Notes under the pieces: model-generated
What the model was told of the DNA's origin: nothing
What the model saw: the letters and a program-made list of their open reading frames with translations, nothing else
The model's database searches: none
Translations under genes and position numbers: made by a program
DNA from: Rickettsiales bacterium
GTDB taxonomy: Bacteria > Pseudomonadota > Alphaproteobacteria > Rickettsiales > UBA3002
NCBI GenBank assembly: GCA_021300075.1
Contig: JAJTIB010000066.1
Location: forward strand, 1-14,508
Length of the DNA stretch: 14,508 nucleotides
Direction of reading: 5' to 3'
Shown: positions 1-6,605 of the stretch, piece after piece
Numbering within the stretch: the stretch's first letter is position 1
How the letters are laid out: each line of letters starts with the position of its first letter

Positions 1-361
1 GATCCGAAAAATTGCCCACCCAGGCGGCAAGTTCGGACGCATCCGAGCGGTAACGGGGGTGCAGATAACGCTGTGCGAGCACATGACCCAGCAACAACTG
101 ACTGTTTAATTCGCCCATGAACTGGTCGGCGGTGGCGAAATTATTTTTATCCTGAGCGGCAAAAATCGCGCGGTACAGAATTCTATCGGCAGGGGTAAGG
201 GGTTCCTGCGAGGTCTCGGAGACGGCCACAGAGGTTACATTAATATTCACCGATGACGGATTCTGCTTCGGCGGCAGGGCGAGCGTCACAAGAACAAGCA
301 CGGCAATTATGGCGATCATGCCACCGATAATCTTCCGCTGATGCTGTACCAGTTTTTCCAC
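1..361 (-). CDS. Lytic murein transglycosylase (Slt type), N-terminal part only
   Basis: The reverse strand encodes about 120 residues before the window edge. A basic start (MEKLVQHQRK) leads into a hydrophobic segment of about 18 residues (IAIIAVLVLVTLALP), so the protein is exported or anchored in the inner membrane. After a short linker comes LYRAIFAAQDKNNFATADQF and then LLLGHVLAQRYLHPRYRS, followed by LAAWVGNF; this block is characteristic of the N-terminal helical region of alphaproteobacterial soluble-type lytic transglycosylases, which cleave peptidoglycan between MurNAc and GlcNAc. The catalytic goose-lysozyme-like domain would lie outside the window, so activity is inferred from the N-terminal block alone. 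Start chosen: GTG at 361, because it supplies the positive N-terminus; ATG at 319 is the alternative. An in-frame stop lies further upstream. It follows the glycosylase gene on the same strand after about 150 bases. Confidence 0.8.
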   Translation of the reverse strand, partial: MEKLVQHQRKIIGGMIAIIAVLVLVTLALPPKQNPSSVNINVTSVAVSETSQEPLTPADRILYRAIFAAQDKNNFATADQFMGELNSQLLLGHVLAQRYLHPRYRSDASELAAWVGNFSD

Positions 362-512
362 TCTTGCCGATCCGAAAATGTTTAAACGTATTTTATGAGT
401 TTTTTACTCAAAATTAACTATCTGCCCTTTATAAGGGGGGTAGGGCATAAATGCAACACCAGACATGTGAAATATTTATTACGAACTTAAAATACAATAA
501 CTTAGCTCGTTT
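362..512. other. Intergenic gap between glycosylase and transglycosylase genes
   Basis: AT-rich 151-base gap. It holds two small inverted repeats, TGAGT/ACTCA around 397-411 and CCCTT/AAGGG around 426-438, each with a 5-bp stem. Neither is followed by a clear T-run on the minus strand, so I do not call a terminator. No gene seen. Confidence 0.5.
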
Positions 513-1394
513 TTAGGTGGATAAAATCGCCGCTTTCAAGGCCAATAAATCGCCCCAGGCTTGTTTTTTGGCCGAGGGTTGCCTGAGCAGGTAGGAGGGG
601 TGATAGATTGCATGGGCTGGTATTGCGCTATCCATAAAGTCATTCTTATAAGAGAATACCTGACCGCGCAGTTTAGTGATGCCCAGCGGGTTCTGGAGAA
701 GGGCTTGGGTCGCGACCCCACCCAGTAGCACCAACCGTTTGGGATTCACCAGCGCTATATGGCGTTCGACCAGTGGCCGACAGAGGGCGATTTCCGCTCC
801 CGTGGGCGGGCGGTTTCCTGGCGGACGCCAGAAACAGACATTCGTGACATAGTAGTCGTTCAAACGGGTCAGACCGATAAATCCCAGCATGGTAGTGAGG
901 AGCTGGCCGCTGGCATCGCAGAAGGGAATGCCGGCTTTATCCTCCTCGACGCCGGGCGCTTCGCCGATAAGCATAAGGCTGGAGGCGGGGTTCCCGTCCC
1001 CAATCACCGTATTGGCCGCAGTTTTTCTCAAGTCGCACCCCTTGAAGCGGCGGATAGCATCGTAAAGCTCGGGCAGGGTGGTGGCGGCCTCGGCGAGTTT
1101 CTGGGCCTCGGCGAGGGCGGATTCAGCGAGTGGAGTTCGGATAATTGGATGATCGGAGGATCCGCCTGCATGGTTCTTAGTCCCCCCTGTCTGCGCCTCT
1201 TCAATTACCCCCCCCGCCTGCGTGGGGTATGAGAGGGAGGAAACTTCGCGTTGATTGCTAGCCACTGGCCAATGAGCACCGGCCACTAACCGCTGATTAT
1301 CACCTGTACCCCGCCGATTGGTCACGGGCTGCGCCTCAATGGCCTCATCTGCGCCGATGTCTACCAGCCAGACTAGCGCCTCGTAATTATTCAT
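513..1394 (-). CDS. Uracil-DNA glycosylase, family 4-like (SPO1 polymerase-related fold)
   Basis: Removes uracil from DNA in base excision repair. Residue numbers are from the ATG at 1394. An N-terminal helix (MNNYEALVWLVDIGADEAI) is typical of alphaproteobacterial members; then an odd linker at about 29-86; then the catalytic domain with motif GEAPG (144-148, followed by FCDASGQLL), RPPGNR (190-195) and HPSYLL (H265, catalytic histidine position). Family 4 enzymes bind a 4Fe-4S cluster through four cysteines. Here the first and third positions are Phe117 and Trp189, while Cys120 and Cys205 remain, so a cluster is unlikely. The linker is encoded by repeat-like DNA (1139-1311). In-frame upstream starts exist at 1424 (ATG) and 1436 (TTG); I chose 1394 because family homology begins there, but none has a strong Shine-Dalgarno. 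It is divergent from the small genes at 1497. Confidence 0.92.
   Translation of the reverse strand: MNNYEALVWLVDIGADEAIEAQPVTNRRGTGDNQRLVAGAHWPVASNQREVSSLSYPTQAGGVIEEAQTGGTKNHAGGSSDHPIIRTPLAESALAEAQKLAEAATTLPELYDAIRRFKGCDLRKTAANTVIGDGNPASSLMLIGEAPGVEEDKAGIPFCDASGQLLTTMLGFIGLTRLNDYYVTNVCFWRPPGNRPPTGAEIALCRPLVERHIALVNPKRLVLLGGVATQALLQNPLGITKLRGQVFSYKNDFMDSAIPAHAIYHPSYLLRQPSAKKQAWGDLLALKAAILST
1139..1162. repeat. Three tandem octamers inside glycosylase linker
   Basis: On the plus strand three adjacent 8-mers read GGATAATT, GGATGATC and GGAGGATC. They lie in the coding sequence of the glycosylase linker. The sequence just after them, GGATCCGCCTGCATGG (1158-1173), resembles GATCCGCCATCTGCATCGG at 13213-13231 in the intergenic stretch after amiC. 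Confidence 0.55.
1201..1230. repeat. GC-rich palindrome inside glycosylase linker
   Basis: TTAC, then eight C, then GCCTGCGTGGGGTA. It folds as CCCCGC / loop CTGC / GTGGGG, six pairs with one G-T. The core CCCCCGCCTGCGYGGGG with TTACCC to its left matches the reverse complement of the palindrome at 13294-13326. The eight-C run (1208-1215) is a run of eight G in the glycosylase reading direction. Confidence 0.7.
1263..1311. repeat. Degenerate heptamer tract inside glycosylase linker
   Basis: Seven consecutive 7-base units starting at 1263, 1270, 1277, 1284, 1291, 1298 and 1305. The clearest are CACTGGC, CACCGGC and CACTAAC; later units drift. At its right end TCACCTGTACCCCGCC (1300-1315) matches 14 of 16 bases of the tract at 8774-8789. 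A period of seven is not a multiple of three, which is unexpected in coding DNA. Confidence 0.55.
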
Positions 1395-1496
1395 TATTTT
1401 CAATTTATCTGCACTGCCAGGCATTTTGGTAACCAATTCTTAATGATTTTTAGGTAATTTGAAAGTGAGCCAACCTGACCATACCGGGAAGCAATG

Positions 1497-1784
1497 ATGA
1501 CTCAACAGAATTATTATACCCCCGAAATCGCCGCCAAGGCCGTGGTGGAATTCACCAACGCTTTTCGCAAATTTGCGGATGTGGAGTATGCCAAGGCGCT
1601 GATTGCGGATCCGCGCATGTCCTCCAACCGCGGCCATTTCGCGTCCTGTGGTATAAACATGCGCGAAGTTAAAACCGCCAAAAAATTATTGCCCGATTCG
1701 CTGCCACTGATGGACGCCCAGCGCAAGGCGATTGATTTTCTCGACAGGCTCGATCACGAGCAGGGGGTAAAGTATGGTGGCTGA
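1497..1784 (+). CDS. Small protein of unknown function (95 aa)
   Basis: I do not recognise this protein. It reads MTQQNYYTPEIAAKAVVEF and continues as a mixed-charge, mainly helical, soluble-looking sequence with one cysteine (HFASCGINM) and a C-terminal helix (MDAQRKAIDFLDRLDHEQ). No signal peptide or membrane segment. GGAAG at 1487-1491 sits five bases before the ATG at 1497, which is preferred over the adjacent ATG at 1494. It is divergent from the glycosylase gene across about 100 bases, and its last 11 bases overlap the start of the next small gene, which suggests translational coupling. Balanced composition, a good ribosome site and the coupling argue for a real gene. Confidence 0.7.
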   Translation: MTQQNYYTPEIAAKAVVEFTNAFRKFADVEYAKALIADPRMSSNRGHFASCGINMREVKTAKKLLPDSLPLMDAQRKAIDFLDRLDHEQGVKYGG

Positions 1785-2001
1785 TGTCATGCACCACCCG
1801 ACGGCGGTGGCTGCTGGAAATTTATTTCGCGCGGCGCTTGAAGAAACCATAAAATTGGCTCAGGCCATTTCGGGCGCAGTGAAAGGCCTTGTCGGAGTTG
1901 TGAGCGAAGGCCTTAAAGGTGCAGCGGCAACTGCCGCGCCTTCAGCGCCGTCCATCCCTGCTGTTGCTGCAGGTCCACCCGGCATGGGCCGAGGCGGTTG
2001 A
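1774..2001 (+). CDS. Small Ala/Gly/Pro-rich protein of unknown function (75 aa)
   Basis: Begins MVADVMHHPTAVAAGNLF. Residues from about 15 to 50 look like amphipathic or weakly hydrophobic helix (AALEETIKLAQAISGAVKG), then a low-complexity Ala/Pro tail ends in GPPGMGRGG. It is not recognised and no catalytic motif is visible. AGGGGG lies about eight bases before the ATG, inside the end of the preceding gene, which it overlaps by 11 bases in another frame. The ETF-QO gene starts 48 bases after its stop, so the three genes may form one transcript. Helix plus flexible Gly/Pro tail is compatible with a membrane- or surface-associating peptide, but that is only inference. Confidence 0.65.
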   Translation: MVADVMHHPTAVAAGNLFRAALEETIKLAQAISGAVKGLVGVVSEGLKGAAATAAPSAPSIPAVAAGPPGMGRGG

Positions 2002-2049
2002 AAGCGTGTTACACTTTAATCTCTGCTTTTCTTGTGTTACCCTTAGCCG

Positions 2050-3645
2050 ATGTCCGAATCCGAAATCATGGAATGCGAGGTGCTGATTATCGGTGCGGGC
2101 CCGTCCGGGCTTTCTGCAGCTATTCGCCTAAAGCAGCTTCAGCCTGACCTCAGTGTTATTGTCCTCGAAAAAGGCTCCGAAGTCGGGGCGCATATCCTCT
2201 CCGGTGCGGTGCTCGAGCCACGCGCACTCAACGTCCTGATTCCCGATTGGAAAGAACGCGGCGCGCCGCTTCATACCCCCGCGACGGACGATCATTTTTC
2301 GTTTCTTACAGCCCGACATCGCCTGACATTACCCACGCCAAAGCCGATGCGTAACGAGGGTAATTACATTATTTCTCTGGCGAATTTCTGCCGCTGGCTC
2401 TCTCAGCAGGCGAGTGAACTCGGCGTGCAGATATTCCCGGGTTTTGCGGCCGCCGAAGTCATCATCGATGACGGCGCGGTCAAAGGCGTGCGTACCGGTG
2501 CATTCGGCATTGACAAGAAAGGCGAACGCAAACCGTCTTATCAACCGCCCATGGAATTGCGGGCGCAGGTAACCTTATTCGCCGAGGGCTGCCGTGGTTC
2601 ACTTTCCGAACAATTGATGAAGCATTTCGCCCTGCGCGCTGAAGCTGCGCCCCAGACTTACGGTATCGGGATCAAGGAAATATGGCAGGTCGCGCCCGAG
2701 CATCATCAGCCCGGGCGGGTGGAACATACCGTCGGCTGGCCGATGGATGCGGGGACCTATGGTGGCTCCTTTATTTATCACCTCGAAGATTGCCAGGTGG
2801 CGGTCGGGTATGTGGTCGGGCTTGATTATGAGAATCCCTATCTTGACCCGTTCAGGGAATTTCAACGTTTCAAGACCCACCCCAAAATCCGGACATTATT
2901 TGAGGGTGGAAAGCGCATTGCTTACGGCGCGCGGGCACTGAATGAAGGCGGGTATCAATCCATCCCCAAACTCACGTTTCCTGGCGGAGCATTGATTGGC
3001 TGCAGCGCAGGGTTTCTCAATGTGCCGAAAATCAAAGGCACGCACACAGCCATGTATTCCGGCATGATGGCGGCGGAAGCGTTCACGGCGGGCGAGCTGG
3101 CTGGTTATGAAACGGCGCTGAAGAATTCCTGGGTGTATGATGAACTCTACAAAGTACGCAATATCCGCCCTGCATTCCGCTTCGGATTATGGGCGGGGCT
3201 ATGTTATGCTGCGCTTGATACCTATTTATTCTTTGGCCGTGCACCCTGGACGCTGAAGCATCACAAGCCCGACCATGCTTGCCTCAAACCGGCGACTGAG
3301 TGCCGGAAAATCGACTATCCCGCGCCGGATAACCGGGTGAGTTTCGACCGTTTATCCTCGGTCTATCTGTCAAACACCAATCATGAGGAAGACCAGCCGG
3401 CGCATCTGACGCTTAAAGATGCAAGCGTGCCGGTGGCCGTTGATTTAGCCGTCTATGCCGGGCCCGAGCAGCGTTACTGCCCAGCGGGAGTGTATGAATT
3501 TGTGGAAGAAACCGGCAAGCGTCGCCTGCAGATTAACGCCCAGAACTGCGTCCACTGTAAAACCTGCGACATCAAAGACCCAACGCAGAACATCGTCTGG
3601 GTGACGCCAGAAGGCGGCGGTGGGCCGAATTATCCGAATATGTGA
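2050..3645 (+). CDS. Electron transfer flavoprotein-ubiquinone oxidoreductase (ETF-QO)
   Basis: Inner-membrane-associated enzyme that passes electrons from reduced ETF (fed by acyl-CoA and some amino-acid dehydrogenases) to ubiquinone. The 531-residue length is usual for the family. An FAD-binding GAGPSG at residues 15-20 begins the Rossmann fold, followed by VLEKGSEVGAHILSGAVLEP, typical of ETF-QO. The C-terminal ferredoxin-like domain carries the 4Fe-4S ligands Cys477, Cys500, Cys503 and Cys506 (RYCPAGVYEF and CVHCKTCDIKDP). The ETF-QO hydrophobic quinone-side segment GGALIGCSAGFLNVPKIKG is present. ATG at 2050 gives the normal N-terminus; a clear Shine-Dalgarno is lacking, and the next in-frame ATG is six codons on. 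GTGTTAC occurs twice just upstream (2006-2012, 2034-2040). ETF subunits are not in the window. Confidence 0.97.
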   Translation: MSESEIMECEVLIIGAGPSGLSAAIRLKQLQPDLSVIVLEKGSEVGAHILSGAVLEPRALNVLIPDWKERGAPLHTPATDDHFSFLTARHRLTLPTPKPMRNEGNYIISLANFCRWLSQQASELGVQIFPGFAAAEVIIDDGAVKGVRTGAFGIDKKGERKPSYQPPMELRAQVTLFAEGCRGSLSEQLMKHFALRAEAAPQTYGIGIKEIWQVAPEHHQPGRVEHTVGWPMDAGTYGGSFIYHLEDCQVAVGYVVGLDYENPYLDPFREFQRFKTHPKIRTLFEGGKRIAYGARALNEGGYQSIPKLTFPGGALIGCSAGFLNVPKIKGTHTAMYSGMMAAEAFTAGELAGYETALKNSWVYDELYKVRNIRPAFRFGLWAGLCYAALDTYLFFGRAPWTLKHHKPDHACLKPATECRKIDYPAPDNRVSFDRLSSVYLSNTNHEEDQPAHLTLKDASVPVAVDLAVYAGPEQRYCPAGVYEFVEETGKRRLQINAQNCVHCKTCDIKDPTQNIVWVTPEGGGGPNYPNM

Positions 3646-3671
3646 TGTCCGCACGGGTGGCGGAGGTTAGT

Positions 3672-3866
3672 CTATCCGTAAATCTGCTGATAGGGAATCG
3701 GGCGCTTATTGACATCGAGCACGAGCTGGCCGTTATCAAACGCCGCGCCGATGAAATTAATTCCCGCCTCGGGGTCAATAATCCGCACCGGCTTGACCGA
3801 CTTTCCGTTATACTGGCGCAGTTCCGTCACGGTACCGCGTGCTTCGGGGTTATTTTTGCTGCTCAT
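3672..3866 (-). CDS. Small conserved-looking protein of unknown function (64 aa)
   Basis: Encodes MSSKNNPEARGTVTELRQYN, then KSVKPVRIIDPEAGINFIGA and a tail ending NKRPIPYQQIYG. Soluble, no signal peptide, no cysteine. The sequence alternates short charged and beta-like stretches and looks like a genuine small folded protein, but I do not recognise the family. GAGGA lies about four bases before the ATG, a good ribosome site, which is why I prefer it to the overlapping frames on both strands. It sits between ETF-QO, whose stop it faces, and the TPR gene, from which it diverges; the 84 bases to the TPR start probably hold promoters for both. TCCGC/GCGGA (3649-3665) is a small hairpin between the convergent ends. 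Confidence 0.7.
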   Translation of the reverse strand: MSSKNNPEARGTVTELRQYNGKSVKPVRIIDPEAGINFIGAAFDNGQLVLDVNKRPIPYQQIYG

Positions 3867-3950
3867 GGCGTCCTCGTTGGCTTCAGTGTTGCTAATTCAG
3901 GCGCCGATATATAGTGTGGTTTCTGGTTAGCGCAAGCCTTTTCGGGTTCT

Positions 3951-5744
3951 ATGTCCTCTCTTTTCCTTCCCCGCCTTCGTGTAACAGGTGCAATTCTCGC
4001 AGGATTGCTGAGTGTTTCGGCCTGGGCGGATGATCCGAAAATCGTTGAAAAAGCACCCCATGTGCCGGTTTCGGGCGAAAGCCTTGACCAGCCCGTACTT
4101 AAGCCCGGGTTTGCGGGGAGTTTCCTCTCCAGCCGCTTTGCGCGCCAGCATCAGAACCTGAAACAGGCTTCCCGCTATATCAGCGAGGCGCTCGCGCATG
4201 ACCCGAAAAACACGGATTTGATACACGAAAGCGTGCGGTTACATTTTCTGGCGGGTGAAATTCAGGGTGCGATTTCGCTCAGTTATCAGCTGCCTGGAAG
4301 CTACGACAAAGATCCACTCATCGCGCTTTTAAGAATGCTCGAAAAAGTGAATACAGGGGATTATAAAACGGCGCAGGCCGTCCTTCGCCAGGCGCCGCAG
4401 ACCGGACTTTTTGGTATCATCGCGCCGGTGGTGAATAGCTGGCTTCTGATGGCTCAAGGTGCGGTCAGAGGGCAGGTGAATCTTGAGGGGGCGATTGAGA
4501 AATCTGGTTTTTTCGCGCCGTTTCTGACCTACCATGTGGCGCTGATGAACGACGTGCTGGGCAATAAAAAACTGGCACTCCAATCTTACCGTCAGGCAAG
4601 CGCTGACCCGCAGACGACGCCTTACCGCGTGGTGGAGGCACTGGCGAATTTCTATCAACGGCAGGGCGAATGGAAAAAAGCGCAGGCTGTCTTTGATGCT
4701 TACGCCGAGGCCAATCCGGACTCCAGCCTGATTCCAGAGAAGCTGATGATGCCGCCAGGGGGTAATGCCCAGATCGTGCCGATGGTCGGGGATGAGCGCG
4801 AGGGTTTGGCCGAGATTTTCTTCACCACGGCGAGCATTTTATTCGGCGAGGAAGCCTCGCAGGATACCTTCATTTACCTGCGTTCGGCGCTGTTTCTGCG
4901 GCCGGATTTCCCGCCCGCTCAGTTGATGCTCGCCAATCTCTATGAGCAGACCGGCGATTATCACGCGGCAATTGCTGTCTATGACGGTATCCGCCCGGGC
5001 AATGTCTTCTATCGCCGAGGTCTCATCCGCCGCGCGCTGAATTACGAGGCGCTGGGCGAGGTTGAAAAAGCACTCGCACTGCTCGATCAAATTATCAGGG
5101 AATATCCAAGCGATCAATCCGCCCTTATCACTAAGGGAGATATTCTGCGCGAACAGGGTAAATACGAGGAAGCAGCGGGCGCATACACCCAAGCCATTGA
5201 GCGTATTGGTAAATTACGCGTAAGTAACTGGCCAATCCTATATGCGCGCGGCATCTGTTACGAGCGCGCCGGCGATTGGGCCAAGGCGGAGAGAGACTTG
5301 CTTCATGCGCTGACTCTTGAACCTAACCAGCCAGATGTGCTCAACTATCTGGCTTATAGCTGGCTTGTTATGAATAAAAACATTGTTAGAGCGCGAGAAT
5401 ATCTGGATATAGCTGTTGAGATGCGCCCCGATGATGCCCATATCATTGATAGTGCTGGTTGGGCCTATTATCTCTCAGGCGACTTTAATAAAGCTGTGGA
5501 ATACCTTGAAAAGGCAGCAGGAATAATTCCGGATGATGCAACGATCAACGATCATCTGGGGGACGCCTACTGGCGGGTCGGGCGCGAGGTGGAAGCGCGG
5601 TATCAATGGCAACGCGCCCTTCAGTTTGACCCTGAAGAAGCCGCCGCGAAAGCGATCAGGGAAAAACTCAAATCAGGTCTTCCGGCTTTCCTGCCGCAGC
5701 AACAATCGCGCAATGTTGCAATGCCGGAAGTTATACCAAACTGA
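3951..5744 (+). CDS. Exported tetratricopeptide-repeat protein
   Basis: 597 residues. A signal peptide ends at about residue 26 (GLLSVSAWA, then DDP), so the protein is periplasmic or outer-membrane associated. The N-terminal half has helical repeats (SRYISEALAHDPKNTDLIHE) that are diverged TPRs. Clear TPRs run from about residue 320 to 575, for example ALNYEALGEVEKALALLDQI, ARGICYERAGDWAKAERDLL, DSAGWAYYLSGDFNKAVEYL and DHLGDAYWRVGREVEARYQW. TPRs are protein-binding scaffolds; no catalytic domain is visible. A TPR protein directly upstream of ispE is a recurring alphaproteobacterial arrangement. Its stop is five bases before the ispE ATG, so the two are almost certainly co-transcribed. ATG at 3951 is chosen for the signal peptide; no strong Shine-Dalgarno is seen. 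Confidence 0.9.
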   Translation: MSSLFLPRLRVTGAILAGLLSVSAWADDPKIVEKAPHVPVSGESLDQPVLKPGFAGSFLSSRFARQHQNLKQASRYISEALAHDPKNTDLIHESVRLHFLAGEIQGAISLSYQLPGSYDKDPLIALLRMLEKVNTGDYKTAQAVLRQAPQTGLFGIIAPVVNSWLLMAQGAVRGQVNLEGAIEKSGFFAPFLTYHVALMNDVLGNKKLALQSYRQASADPQTTPYRVVEALANFYQRQGEWKKAQAVFDAYAEANPDSSLIPEKLMMPPGGNAQIVPMVGDEREGLAEIFFTTASILFGEEASQDTFIYLRSALFLRPDFPPAQLMLANLYEQTGDYHAAIAVYDGIRPGNVFYRRGLIRRALNYEALGEVEKALALLDQIIREYPSDQSALITKGDILREQGKYEEAAGAYTQAIERIGKLRVSNWPILYARGICYERAGDWAKAERDLLHALTLEPNQPDVLNYLAYSWLVMNKNIVRAREYLDIAVEMRPDDAHIIDSAGWAYYLSGDFNKAVEYLEKAAGIIPDDATINDHLGDAYWRVGREVEARYQWQRALQFDPEEAAAKAIREKLKSGLPAFLPQQQSRNVAMPEVIPN

Positions 5745-5749
5745 GAATA

Positions 5750-6601
5750 ATGTACCAGCACGCACCGGCAAAACTGAATCTATCCCTCCATGTTACCGGC
5801 AAACGCGCCGATGGCTACCATCTGCTTGAGTCGTTGGTGGTGTTCACGCAGTTTGGCGATGTGCTGCGCGTGACCCCGGCCGAAACCTTGAGCCTCACTA
5901 TTACGGGTGAGTTTGCCGCCGATATTGGCCCGAATACCGGCAATCTGGTGCTTAAAGCCGCTCACGCGCTGCGTATCGCCGCCAATGTCACTAGCGGTGC
6001 GGCACTCGTGCTTGAGAAAAATATTCCCGTGGGTGCGGGTCTGGGCGGCGGTTCGGCCGATGCCGCAGCCACACTCAAACTGCTCATGAAGCATTGGGGG
6101 GTGATAGTACCCGCCGCAACACTTCAGGCGCTGGCACTACGTCTGGGGGCTGACGTACCGATGTGTCTGCTCAGCCATCCGCTTATTGCTCGGGGCATTG
6201 GTGAGGATATCACACCGCTGCCTCTAAAGCTGCCGCCTTTACCATTAGTGCTGGTCTATCCGCGTGTGCCCATCGCCACGGCCGAACTATTCGCACATCA
6301 TACGCTGGAAACGCCGCCAGCAACCCCAAGGCTTGATACAACCAACGCAGAAAAATTACTGGAATCGTTGGCGGGCACGCGGAATCAATTACAGCGAACG
6401 GCGGTGACACTGACGCCGGAAGTGGCGGAAGTGTTGCTGGTACTTAACACGGCCTTGCAGGCGCGGTTTGTTCGAATGACGGGGAGTGGCTCGGCCTGTT
6501 TTGCCATCACTGAAGACAAGGCCGCAGCCGAGCGTCTCGCTCGTGAAATACACTCACAATATCCCCACTGGTGGGTGCGGGCGACGGAAGTGATGGTGTA
6601 A
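5750..6601 (+). CDS. ispE: 4-diphosphocytidyl-2-C-methyl-D-erythritol kinase
   Basis: Cytosolic GHMP-family kinase that phosphorylates CDP-ME at the 2-hydroxyl in the MEP pathway to isopentenyl diphosphate. 283 residues, normal length. The N-terminus APAKLNLSLHVTGKRADGYH holds the conserved Lys8. The ATP-binding glycine-rich loop PVGAGLGGGSADAAA lies at 93-107. Asp135 in LGADVPMCL is the catalytic aspartate position, and MTGSGSACFA near the C-terminus is the third GHMP motif. The ATG follows the TPR stop by five bases, with GAGA as a weak ribosome site, consistent with coupling. It converges on the DsbA-like gene, with only four bases between the two stops and no terminator hairpin visible. 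Confidence 0.97.
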   Translation: MYQHAPAKLNLSLHVTGKRADGYHLLESLVVFTQFGDVLRVTPAETLSLTITGEFAADIGPNTGNLVLKAAHALRIAANVTSGAALVLEKNIPVGAGLGGGSADAAATLKLLMKHWGVIVPAATLQALALRLGADVPMCLLSHPLIARGIGEDITPLPLKLPPLPLVLVYPRVPIATAELFAHHTLETPPATPRLDTTNAEKLLESLAGTRNQLQRTAVTLTPEVAEVLLVLNTALQARFVRMTGSGSACFAITEDKAAAERLAREIHSQYPHWWVRATEVMV

Positions 6602-6605
6602 GAAT

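Noticed and set aside
759..1232. 157-codon open frame on the plus strand
   Set aside because: It is antisense to the glycosylase gene, which has clear family motifs; the translated sequence is Gly-rich and matches nothing I recognise.
1139..1315. CRISPR array or tRNA gene in the repeat patch
   Set aside because: Units are 7-8 bases with no spacers, and no cloverleaf arms or T-loop sequence can be found.
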